From positions 1-6,410 of the forward strand of contig CALDZS010000247.1 of assembly GCA_937944065.1 (NCBI GenBank): a DNA stretch of 6,410 nucleotides. Direction: 5' to 3'. This document shows positions 1 through 5,655 of the stretch, in pieces. Under the pieces are notes generated by a model. That model was not told the origin of the DNA, did no database searches, and worked only from the letters and a program-made list of their open reading frames with translations. The position numbers and the translations under genes were made by a program. The DNA is from an uncultured Amylibacter sp. (GTDB lineage Bacteria; Pseudomonadota; Alphaproteobacteria; Rhodobacterales; Rhodobacteraceae). How positions within the stretch are numbered: position 1 is the stretch's first letter; every line of letters starts with the position of its first letter.

Positions 1-146
1 GGACGGGCTATGGCTAAAGCCGACCTCTCGCCTCCATCGTGGACATTCATTGCTTGAACTAACACGTCTGCCGGTTGACTACACCGCCTTCGCAATAATT
101 TTCGTCAGCTGCTTCGTGACTTAAGGTCAAAGGCTGGGTTGGTTAA

Positions 147-272
147 TTGGACGGGGTCTGGTTGGAAAACATTGCAACGCTGGTTTCACCGGCAGCGGTT
201 TTGAGCTTGATAGGCTTGGGCAAGCCTGCACTACCGGGCGCGATTGTTCACTTTGCTCCCGTTGTGATCTAA
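147..272 (+). CDS. Possible small hydrophobic protein, weak candidate
   Basis: From a TTG codon at 147 an open frame runs 41 codons to a TAA at 270-272. The predicted peptide is mostly hydrophobic, with segments such as NIATLVSPAAVLSLIGLG and a GAIVHFAPVVI end, so it could form one membrane-spanning helix. Its third-position base use is not obviously different from the neighbouring genes. Against it: the start is TTG, there is no clear Shine-Dalgarno sequence, and a 7-bp palindrome interrupts it. It could equally be the 3' remnant of a decayed membrane-protein gene or chance. I do not recognise a family. Confidence 0.17.
   Translation: MDGVWLENIATLVSPAAVLSLIGLGKPALPGAIVHFAPVVI
212..227. repeat. 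Short inverted repeat (AGGCTTG / CAAGCCT)
   Basis: AGGCTTG at 212-218 and its exact reverse complement CAAGCCT at 221-227 are separated by only GG. As RNA it would fold as 6 bp with a four-base loop. No T-run follows on the plus strand (GCACTACCGG comes next), so it does not look like an intrinsic terminator. As DNA, a 16-bp dyad of this kind could bind a dimeric regulator, but nothing else supports that. Confidence 0.35.
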
Positions 273-375
273 GATGGCTATTGGGTCTGGTCTTGGTACC
301 TGCTTACTAAATCGCAGGCCACTGGATGAAATCAAAACCGCGCATTCGGGTTCGGTAATCTGCTCGCCTCTTTGC

Positions 376-405
376 TTGACACCTGCGCGTGCAAACAGCA
401 AACCT
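376..405 (+). promoter_or_regulatory. Candidate promoter of the trkH gene
   Basis: A perfect -35 hexamer TTGACA sits at 376-381. With 17-18 bases of spacing the -10 position falls on CAAACC or AAACCT (399-405), which is a poor match. Transcription from here would start at or within a few bases of the ATG at 411, giving a leaderless or nearly leaderless message. That fits the absence of a Shine-Dalgarno sequence before the ATG, but the weak -10 keeps this tentative. Confidence 0.35.
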
Positions 406-410
406 GCGAC

Positions 411-1859
411 ATGTTTGATCTACGGCCTGCGGGCTATGTTATTGGTATGCTTATTATCATGCTGGGGGTAACCATGTTGGTTCCGCTGGCTGTGGATATT
501 GGCTATGGAAATGACCATGGGCAAGCGTTTCTTATCTCTGCCTTCATCACGTGTATTACTGGGGCCGTTATTGCCTTGGCGACTGAAAATACCGCCCGCG
601 CGGGCCTGAATATCCAACAGACATTTTTCTTGACCACTGGTGTATGGGTTGTTTTGCCCTTGTTTGGCGCATTGCCGTTTGTGTTCGGTGCGACAAATGC
701 CACCTATACAGATGCGTTTTTCGAGGCGATGTCGGGTCTAACGACCACTGGCGCGACGGTGTTCACGGGGCTGGATGATTTGCCACCAGGGCTATTGTTA
801 TGGCGAGGCCTGTTGCAATGGTTCGGTGGTATCGGGGTCGTTGTAGTGGCAATGGTGTTTTTGCCTGTCTTGCGCGTGGGCGGGATGCAAATTTTCCGCA
901 CCGAAGGGTTCGACACATTTGGTAAAATTCTGCCGCGGGCGGCCGAGATTTCGAAATCTATTTCGATCATCTATGTAACGCTTACAGCCCTGTGCAGCTT
1001 TGCCTATATCAGTGCTGGGATGGATGGGTTTGATGCGCTGGTTCACGGGATGACCACCATCGCGACGGGTGGCTTTGCTAATTACGATAACAGTTTTGGA
1101 TCGCTGGGCGCGGGCCCTGAATACGTCGCCTGCGTGTTTATGGTTTTGGCCGCATTACCCTTTGTGCGGTATGTGCAGTTTGTTGCAGGATCGGCCAAAC
1201 CACTGTTTTATGACAGCCAAATTCGCGCGTTCATTCTGCTGATCTTGTTTGTTGTCACGACGCTGACCGTTTGGCGCTATCTATTCGTGACGGGATCGCC
1301 AGAATTTGCCTTTCGCAAGGCGTTGTTCAACGGTATTTCAATTTTGACCGGCACTGGATTTGCCAGTGACAACTATATGAAATGGGGCGGCTTCCCCATC
1401 TCGTTATTCTTTTTGATCGGACTGATCGGTGGCTGCGCAGGATCAACCGCATGCTCGATCAAAATTTTCCGCTATCAATTGTTGTTTGCGTCAATCAAAG
1501 CACAAATTCAACGCATCCACAGCCCGAACGGGATTTTTCAACCGAGATACGAGCGTCGCACGGTATCAGAGGACGTCATCAGTTCTGTCATGGCATTCTT
1601 TGTGCTGTTTATGGTGACATTGGCCGTATTGGCGATTGCACTGGGAATGACGGGGCTGGATGCTGTTACCGCGATTTCGGGCGCGGCGGCGGCGATTGCC
1701 AATATCGGCCCAGGGTTGGGCCCCGAGATTGGGCCGTCTGGAAATTATGCAGGAATTAACAACACCGCCAAGTGGTTAATCGCTGCTGGTATGTTGGTTG
1801 GTCGGCTGGAATTGATGGCGGTTTACGTCATGTTCACAGCAACATTTTGGAGAGGTTAA
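411..1859 (+). CDS. trkH: TrkH family potassium uptake protein
   Basis: This inner-membrane, K+-conducting subunit of a Trk/Ktr-type uptake system is 482 residues long, a normal TrkH length. All four selectivity-filter loops of the family are visible: TTTGAT (111-116), TIATGGF (216-222), LTGTGFA (312-318) and ANIGPGL (430-436), each keeping its filter glycine, which argues for an intact K+ pathway. Hydrophobic helices alternate with these loops throughout, and GGCAGSTACSIKIFRYQ (340-356) is the conserved stretch after the third loop. I chose the ATG at 411 because MFDLRPAGYVIG matches family N-termini as I remember them. A TTG at 372 would add 13 Cys-rich residues unlike a TrkH start. There is no Shine-Dalgarno sequence before 411. 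The decarboxylase gene follows after 5 bases, so the two are probably co-transcribed. The cytoplasmic NAD-binding partner TrkA is not in the window. Confidence 0.95.
   Translation: MFDLRPAGYVIGMLIIMLGVTMLVPLAVDIGYGNDHGQAFLISAFITCITGAVIALATENTARAGLNIQQTFFLTTGVWVVLPLFGALPFVFGATNATYTDAFFEAMSGLTTTGATVFTGLDDLPPGLLLWRGLLQWFGGIGVVVVAMVFLPVLRVGGMQIFRTEGFDTFGKILPRAAEISKSISIIYVTLTALCSFAYISAGMDGFDALVHGMTTIATGGFANYDNSFGSLGAGPEYVACVFMVLAALPFVRYVQFVAGSAKPLFYDSQIRAFILLILFVVTTLTVWRYLFVTGSPEFAFRKALFNGISILTGTGFASDNYMKWGGFPISLFFLIGLIGGCAGSTACSIKIFRYQLLFASIKAQIQRIHSPNGIFQPRYERRTVSEDVISSVMAFFVLFMVTLAVLAIALGMTGLDAVTAISGAAAAIANIGPGLGPEIGPSGNYAGINNTAKWLIAAGMLVGRLELMAVYVMFTATFWRG
1849..1855 (+). promoter_or_regulatory. 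Ribosome binding site of the decarboxylase gene
   Basis: GGAGAGG lies 9 bases before the ATG at 1865, inside the last codons of trkH. It decides the start at 1865 against an upstream extension of the same frame back to 1772, which would lie almost wholly inside trkH. The arrangement makes translation of the second gene likely to follow that of trkH. Confidence 0.75.
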
Positions 1860-1864
1860 GCACC

Positions 1865-3286
1865 ATGGGCGATTTAGATCCACAAGACTGGGATGCGTTT
1901 CGCGCACAAGCACATGCGTTGCTGGACGCCAGTTTAGACAAGATGCAAACTGCAAGTGATGGGCGGGTTTGGACACCGATTCCTGATGATTTGCGCGCGC
2001 GCTTGCAATCAGAAGTGCCACGTCAACCCAGCAATCCAGCGGATGTTCTGAAAGAAATTATGCCATATGGCGTCGGCAACACTCATCCAAGGTTCTTTGG
2101 TTGGGTGCACGGGGCAGGGGCGCCCAGTGGAATATTGCCCGAGATCGCAGCCGCAGCGATGAATGTGAATGCAGGTGGGCGCGATCATGTGGCCCCCGTG
2201 ATTGAACGGCAAGTGATTGACTGGTGTGCAAAACTGATCGGGTTCGATGCGGACGCGTCTGGCCTAATTGTGACAGGGACCTCGATGGGCACGATTGTGG
2301 CGCTGAAAGTGGCGCGCGATTTGGCCGACGAAAGTGCGATGAAGCGTGGTGTGATTGGTGGTCGTTTGGTTGGTTATTGTTCTGATCAGGCACATTCGTG
2401 CGTTAAACGAGCTTTCGATATGCTGGGACTAGGGACAGAGGCGTTGCGCCTTGTACCCTGCAATGATGCATTCGAGATGGATATGGACGCATTGCGTGCG
2501 ATGATCACCAAGGATCGCAAGCGTGGCCTAGAACCGTTCTGTGTTGTTGGCACTGCTGGTGCGGTGAATGTCGGTGCAATTGATGATCTGGAAACGCTTG
2601 CAGATATCGCGCGCGACGAAGATGTTTGGTTCCACGTGGACGGTGCATTTGGCGCGACTGCGATATTGGGCGAATTGGCGCGGGATCGTTTGTCAGGCAT
2701 GGCGCGCGCAGACAGTGTCGCGTTTGATTTTCACAAATGGTTGCAGGTGAATTACGAGGCGGGGTGTGTTTTGTTCCAAAACGAAGCCGCGCATCGGGCC
2801 TCGTTCTCGGATCGGGCGGAATACTTGCGCGGGTCGGAACGTGGTCTTGCCGGCGGTGCGTTCTGGGCGGTAGATTATGGCCCAGAATTAAGCCGTGGGT
2901 TTCGCGCGCTAAAAGTTTGGTCGCATCTGATGGAACATGGCGTTGATAAATTGGGTCGATCCATTGATCGTAACATCAAGTTAGCGCAATATTTACAAGC
3001 GGCAGTGGGCGCACATGATCAACTGGCACCCATGGCGCCTGTGGCGCTGAACATCAATTGTTTCCGCTATGTTGCAGATGGTGTCGATCTGGATGCGCTA
3101 AACGAAGAGATTGTTATTTATCTGCAAGAGGCGGGCATCGCGGTTCCGTCAACGACGCGACTGAACGGAGCTTTGGCGATCCGCGTAAACATTACCAATC
3201 ATCGCACTCAAGAGGCTGATTTGGATTTGTTGGTGTCTGAAATCGTAAAAGCGGGGGATCGATTGCGCTGCGACTTTACTGTGTAA
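1865..3286 (+). CDS. Group II PLP-dependent amino-acid decarboxylase
   Basis: This 473-residue cytosolic enzyme belongs to the aromatic-L-amino-acid/glutamate decarboxylase fold family (Pyridoxal_deC). Visible active-site elements in order: the His that stacks on the cofactor in SDQAHS (H177), the Asp that pairs with the pyridine nitrogen in HVDGAFGA (D259), and the PLP-binding lysine in DFHKWLQV (K291). Y320 (AEYLRG) lies 29 residues after K291, the same spacing as K303 to Y332 in animal DOPA decarboxylase, where this loop tyrosine favours decarboxylation over oxidative deamination. The usual GTT/GTV turn is GAVN here (232-235), so one threonine is replaced by alanine. The substrate cannot be read from the sequence. 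Genes of this type are often labelled 'aspartate aminotransferase family', and some carry a misleading cytochrome label. It follows trkH by 5 bases with a strong ribosome binding site, and its 3' end overlaps a convergent gene by 11 bases. Confidence 0.9.
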   Translation: MGDLDPQDWDAFRAQAHALLDASLDKMQTASDGRVWTPIPDDLRARLQSEVPRQPSNPADVLKEIMPYGVGNTHPRFFGWVHGAGAPSGILPEIAAAAMNVNAGGRDHVAPVIERQVIDWCAKLIGFDADASGLIVTGTSMGTIVALKVARDLADESAMKRGVIGGRLVGYCSDQAHSCVKRAFDMLGLGTEALRLVPCNDAFEMDMDALRAMITKDRKRGLEPFCVVGTAGAVNVGAIDDLETLADIARDEDVWFHVDGAFGATAILGELARDRLSGMARADSVAFDFHKWLQVNYEAGCVLFQNEAAHRASFSDRAEYLRGSERGLAGGAFWAVDYGPELSRGFRALKVWSHLMEHGVDKLGRSIDRNIKLAQYLQAAVGAHDQLAPMAPVALNINCFRYVADGVDLDALNEEIVIYLQEAGIAVPSTTRLNGALAIRVNITNHRTQEADLDLLVSEIVKAGDRLRCDFTV

Positions 3287-3677
3287 GTGCAAGTTCAGAA
3301 GACATCGCATCAAATATTTCGCGCGCAAAAACACGCGGTGACTTGCCTGTAATTTGAAATCTAACAGCTTTTTGCGAAGTGACGTCAACGCGAGTTCGGT
3401 TGGTGTTGTTTTTGTGAATTGTCACAGCGCCGCTTTCGCCCCAACTATAGGCCGTTGCAGGACGCGAGAAAAACAAGATAGTTGCTGCCGATCCAGCTAT
3501 TGTTCTGTCGTGGGTAAGGCCTAGACCGTCCAAGGCGCTTAGTGCGCTTTGTTTTGCAGTTAGGTGATTTGCATCAAAGGTTTGTTGATAACTTAATGTT
3601 CCCTCAGCAACCGCACTTGTTGTACTGACAATCATCAGGCAGATCGAAATCGCTAGAATTTTTAATCGCAAGTACAT
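3276..3677 (-). CDS. Small secreted hypothetical protein
   Basis: This 133-residue protein has a clear Sec signal peptide: basic start (MYLRLK), hydrophobic core (about 6-18) and an AVA cleavage motif at 22-24, leaving a mature domain of about 109 residues in the periplasm or outside. C13 is not in a convincing lipobox, so a lipoprotein is unlikely. The mature part reads as alpha/beta: a helix with AKQSALSALDGLGL (41-54), strands around ATILFFSR (65-72) and GAVTIHKN (83-90), a TRVDVTSQ strand (95-102), then a C-terminal helix FAREIFDAMSSEL (117-129). This helix-strand-strand-helix outline resembles small envelope domains such as DUF3568, but I cannot assign a family. The ribosome binding site is weak. 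The gene is transcribed towards the decarboxylase gene and away from glyQ; its last 11 bases overlap the decarboxylase end. Confidence 0.8.
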   Translation of the reverse strand: MYLRLKILAISICLMIVSTTSAVAEGTLSYQQTFDANHLTAKQSALSALDGLGLTHDRTIAGSAATILFFSRPATAYSWGESGAVTIHKNNTNRTRVDVTSQKAVRFQITGKSPRVFAREIFDAMSSELALTQ

Positions 3678-3692
3678 TTAAATACACTCGGT

Positions 3693-3711
3693 TAAATAGT
3701 TGCTCTATTTA
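3693..3711. repeat. AT-rich inverted repeat upstream of the small secreted gene
   Basis: TAAATAG (3693-3699) and its exact reverse complement CTATTTA (3705-3711) flank a 5-base spacer. The repeat lies 16-34 bases before the minus-strand start codon and, if the promoter candidate at 3722-3750 is right, at or just after its transcription start. It could be an operator for a dimeric regulator or a weak leader hairpin. The stem is almost all A-T pairs. Confidence 0.45.
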
Positions 3712-3721
3712 GTGTCCAGAG

Positions 3722-3750
3722 TAGATAGTAACCGTGATAGTGCAATTCAA
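3722..3750 (-). promoter_or_regulatory. Candidate promoter of the small secreted gene
   Basis: Read on the minus strand, TTGAAT (3750-3745) and TATCTA (3727-3722) are separated by 17 bases, a fair sigma-70-like match. Transcription would start near 3715, leaving a leader of about 38 bases before the ATG at 3677. Confidence 0.3.
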
Positions 3751-3806
3751 TTTTTACCCCACGTCACGAACTTCATGATCAGCCCCCAAAGTCCTTGGTC
3801 AAAAGA

Positions 3807-3835
3807 TTGACGCTGATCCTTGCAGAGCATAAGAG
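3807..3835 (+). promoter_or_regulatory. Promoter of the glyQ unit
   Basis: TTGACG (3807-3812) and TAAGAG (3830-3835) are separated by exactly 17 bases. The -35 box is a strong match to the alphaproteobacterial housekeeping consensus and the -10 box is moderate. Transcription would start around 3842, giving a leader of about 30 bases. The leader is too short for a T-box or riboswitch and none is seen. Confidence 0.55.
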
Positions 3836-3857
3836 AGCACAAACAGATCAACCCATC

Positions 3858-3861
3858 AAGG
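3858..3861 (+). promoter_or_regulatory. Ribosome binding site of glyQ
   Basis: AAGG ends 10 bases before the ATG at 3872. It supports that start, which also gives the normal GlyQ N-terminus (a short MSHAKPAS lead before FQEIILRLQAYW). Confidence 0.5.
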
Positions 3862-3871
3862 CAGGGCCGTC

Positions 3872-4795
3872 ATGTCGCACGCAAAACCAGCTTCGTTTCA
3901 AGAGATCATCCTACGGTTACAGGCCTATTGGGCCGAAAACGGGTGCGCGATTTTACAGCCCTACGATATGGAAGTGGGTGCAGGTACGTTCCATCCGGCC
4001 ACTACATTGCGGTCGTTAGGTAGCGCGCCATGGGCGGCGGCCTATGTGCAACCATCGCGCCGCCCTACCGATGGGCGCTATGGTGAAAACCCAAATCGTT
4101 TGCAACACTATTATCAGTACCAAGTGCTGATCAAGCCTAGCCCACCAAATCTGCAAGACTTATATCTTGGGTCTTTGCAGGCCATTGGTATCGATATGGC
4201 GATGCATGATATTCGGTTTGTCGAGGACGATTGGGAAAGCCCAACTTTGGGCGCTTGGGGCCTAGGTTGGGAAGTTTGGTGCGATGGAATGGAAGTGTCG
4301 CAGTTTACGTATTTCCAGCAAGTCGGAGGGCATGATTGCAAACCAGTTTCTGGCGAGCTTACCTACGGTCTAGAACGTCTGGCAATGTATGTACTGGGCG
4401 TCGATCATGTGATGGACATGCCGTATAATTCTCCGGATGCACCGATCCCATTGACCTATGGCGATGTGTTCAAACAGACAGAGCAAGAATATTCGCGCTG
4501 GAATTTTGATGTGGCGGACACAGACACGCTGTTGCAGCATTTCAAAGATGCAGAGGCGGAATGCAAACGCATCATCGAAACCCCTCATGTCGATCCAAAA
4601 ACGGGCACCAAAATCATCATGGCGCATCCCGCCTATGATCAATGTATCAAAGCCAGCCATGTGTTTAACTTGTTGGATGCGCGCGGCGTCATCTCGGTCA
4701 CCGAACGTCAGGCGTATATTGGCCGTGTGCGCGCGTTGTCGAAACTGTGCGCGGATGCATTTGTGCAGACGCCCGCAGGCGGGGCGGCAGCATGA
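3872..4795 (+). CDS. glyQ: Glycyl-tRNA synthetase alpha subunit
   Basis: This is the catalytic chain of the alpha2beta2 bacterial glycyl-tRNA synthetase, which activates glycine with ATP and loads it on tRNA-Gly in the cytosol. At 307 residues it has the usual alpha-chain length. FQEIILRLQAYWAENGC (9-25) and LQPYDMEVGAGTFHPAT (28-44) are the conserved N-terminal blocks. Class II motif 2 is at about 59-89 (QPSRRPTDGRYGENPNR, with the ATP-contacting arginine region). The glycine-pocket segment WEVWCDGMEVSQFTYFQQ is at 133-150, and motif 3, GELTYGLERLAMYV, is at 161-174 with its arginine at 169. The C-terminal helical part ends in GGAAA. Its stop overlaps the next start as ATGA, so the three genes to glyS form one transcription unit. 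A promoter and ribosome binding site are visible upstream. Confidence 0.98.
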   Translation: MSHAKPASFQEIILRLQAYWAENGCAILQPYDMEVGAGTFHPATTLRSLGSAPWAAAYVQPSRRPTDGRYGENPNRLQHYYQYQVLIKPSPPNLQDLYLGSLQAIGIDMAMHDIRFVEDDWESPTLGAWGLGWEVWCDGMEVSQFTYFQQVGGHDCKPVSGELTYGLERLAMYVLGVDHVMDMPYNSPDAPIPLTYGDVFKQTEQEYSRWNFDVADTDTLLQHFKDAEAECKRIIETPHVDPKTGTKIIMAHPAYDQCIKASHVFNLLDARGVISVTERQAYIGRVRALSKLCADAFVQTPAGGAAA

Positions 4796-5652
4796 AAGGC
4801 TCTACACTGATATCGATATTGCTGGGCTGCGCCATTCTGATGGGGGCAGGTCTGTGGTACACATCGACCAAAGCCTATTACCGTTCCGTGACTGGTGTCA
4901 CATCAGTCAGCGCTTACGGCGACGCATTCCCTGTTAGCAATTACAAAGGCATTGATGCCGACACGTCGCCGTTAAAATTGCGCGCCTGTTTTAACGTGGA
5001 TTGGGATTATTTCCCATCTGACGAGTTTAAAGACGTGGCCACACCTTTGACCGCACCAAAATGGTTCGATTGTTTTGACGCCCGCCAGATTGGCGAAGAT
5101 TTGTTGGCAGACAAGGCCAGTGCAATTTTGGCAGATGAAAACGCGCCTTATGGGTTCGATACATTCATCGCGCAATACCCAGATGGGCGGGCGTATATGT
5201 GGCGTCAGATCAATATCTGTGGCGAGGCTTTCTTTGGCGGTGATGCCACCCCAAAGGAATGTCCGGCGCCACCAGTCAAAGACGAACTTAGCAAGGCGGT
5301 TGATCCCGCCAAAATGGATATCAAGCTGACCTCGACATCAGGTGCTGTCGAAGGCATTGGGATCAGTAATCCAATAGCGTTCGCCAGCAAGACCAACTTT
5401 CACGCGTGTTTCGAGGTGGATATGAGCCTTGCCATGATCACCGAGACTTACAAGGTAATGGATACAATCACACCGACGCCGCCAACAGCGGATTTGCCTT
5501 GCTTTAAGGCCGCACAGGTTACCGAAGACGTGCGTGCCGGAAACGCTTTGGCTGTGATGGGGCAGAAGAACATCACCGACGGCGTCGACCGTTTGGTGGC
5601 AATTTATGATGATGGTCGTGCCTTTGCATGGAACCAGAAAGCGGCGGACTAG
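4792..5652 (+). CDS. Membrane-anchored two-domain hypothetical (DUF6446-like)
   Basis: This 286-residue protein has one N-terminal membrane helix (about 5-23) and a large, probably periplasmic remainder. That remainder is two diverged copies of one domain. Copy 1 (about 60-141) and copy 2 (about 198-283) both start with ACFxVD (65-70, 205-210), share a second Cys-Phe (94-95, 237-238), and then align without gaps for 44 columns (96-139 against 239-282) with 18 identities, ending in Y.DGRA..W.Q. Copy 1 is followed by a Cys-containing CGEAFFGG...CPAPP tail that copy 2 lacks. From memory, Rhodobacteraceae carry a shorter single-domain relative (DUF6446) between glyQ and glyS; this was not checked. 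The cysteine pairs 66/94, 143/157 and 206/237 could form disulfides. The start at 4792 is chosen for the 4-base overlap with glyQ and because the membrane helix follows directly. The function is unknown. Confidence 0.88.
   Translation: MKGSTLISILLGCAILMGAGLWYTSTKAYYRSVTGVTSVSAYGDAFPVSNYKGIDADTSPLKLRACFNVDWDYFPSDEFKDVATPLTAPKWFDCFDARQIGEDLLADKASAILADENAPYGFDTFIAQYPDGRAYMWRQINICGEAFFGGDATPKECPAPPVKDELSKAVDPAKMDIKLTSTSGAVEGIGISNPIAFASKTNFHACFEVDMSLAMITETYKVMDTITPTPPTADLPCFKAAQVTEDVRAGNALAVMGQKNITDGVDRLVAIYDDGRAFAWNQKAAD
5643..5648 (+). promoter_or_regulatory. Ribosome binding site of glyS
   Basis: GGCGGA lies 7 bases before the ATG at 5656, within the last codons of the preceding gene. It is an imperfect match but well placed, and the 3-base gap between the genes suggests translational coupling. 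Confidence 0.4.
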
Positions 5653-5655
5653 ACT

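Larger units (their letters stand above)
1..410. other. Non-coding or degraded upstream region
   Basis: No convincing gene is visible in these 410 bases on either strand. A frame open from the window edge ends at a TAA at 122-124, but its 40 residues do not look like a known protein end. The stretch 147-272 can be read as a small hydrophobic ORF and contains a near-perfect palindrome; both are listed separately. After that, only the potassium-transporter promoter candidate near 376-405 stands out. The region could be an ordinary intergenic spacer or the worn remains of a lost gene. Confidence 0.5.

Noticed and set aside
2..124. Open frame from the window edge that could be the 3' end of an upstream gene
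   Set aside because: Forty residues without a recognisable C-terminal motif; too short and cut by the window edge to support.
212..227. Intrinsic terminator at the AGGCTTG/CAAGCCT palindrome
   Set aside because: No T-run follows on the plus strand, and the unbroken stem would leave only a two-base loop.
274..471. A 65-codon forward frame starting with MAIGSGLG
   Set aside because: It runs out of frame into the trkH N-terminus, has no family resemblance and no ribosome binding site; the trkH frame explains the sequence from 411 onward.
2058..2393. Minus-strand 111-codon frame inside the decarboxylase gene
   Set aside because: Its composition is dominated by Ser, His, Arg and Pro, typical of an antisense shadow; the plus strand carries a clear enzyme.
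3678..3695. CtrA binding site (TTAA-N7-TTAA) upstream of the small secreted gene
   Set aside because: Two TTAA elements are present, but the gap is 10 bases rather than 7.
3842..3871. T-box or glycine riboswitch controlling glyQ
   Set aside because: The predicted leader is only about 30 bases and shows no specifier stem, antiterminator or aptamer core; such control is also not expected for this gene in alphaproteobacteria.
4370..4660. Minus-strand 96-codon frame inside glyQ
   Set aside because: It is a shadow of the strongly conserved glyQ frame, with no start signal or recognisable protein.
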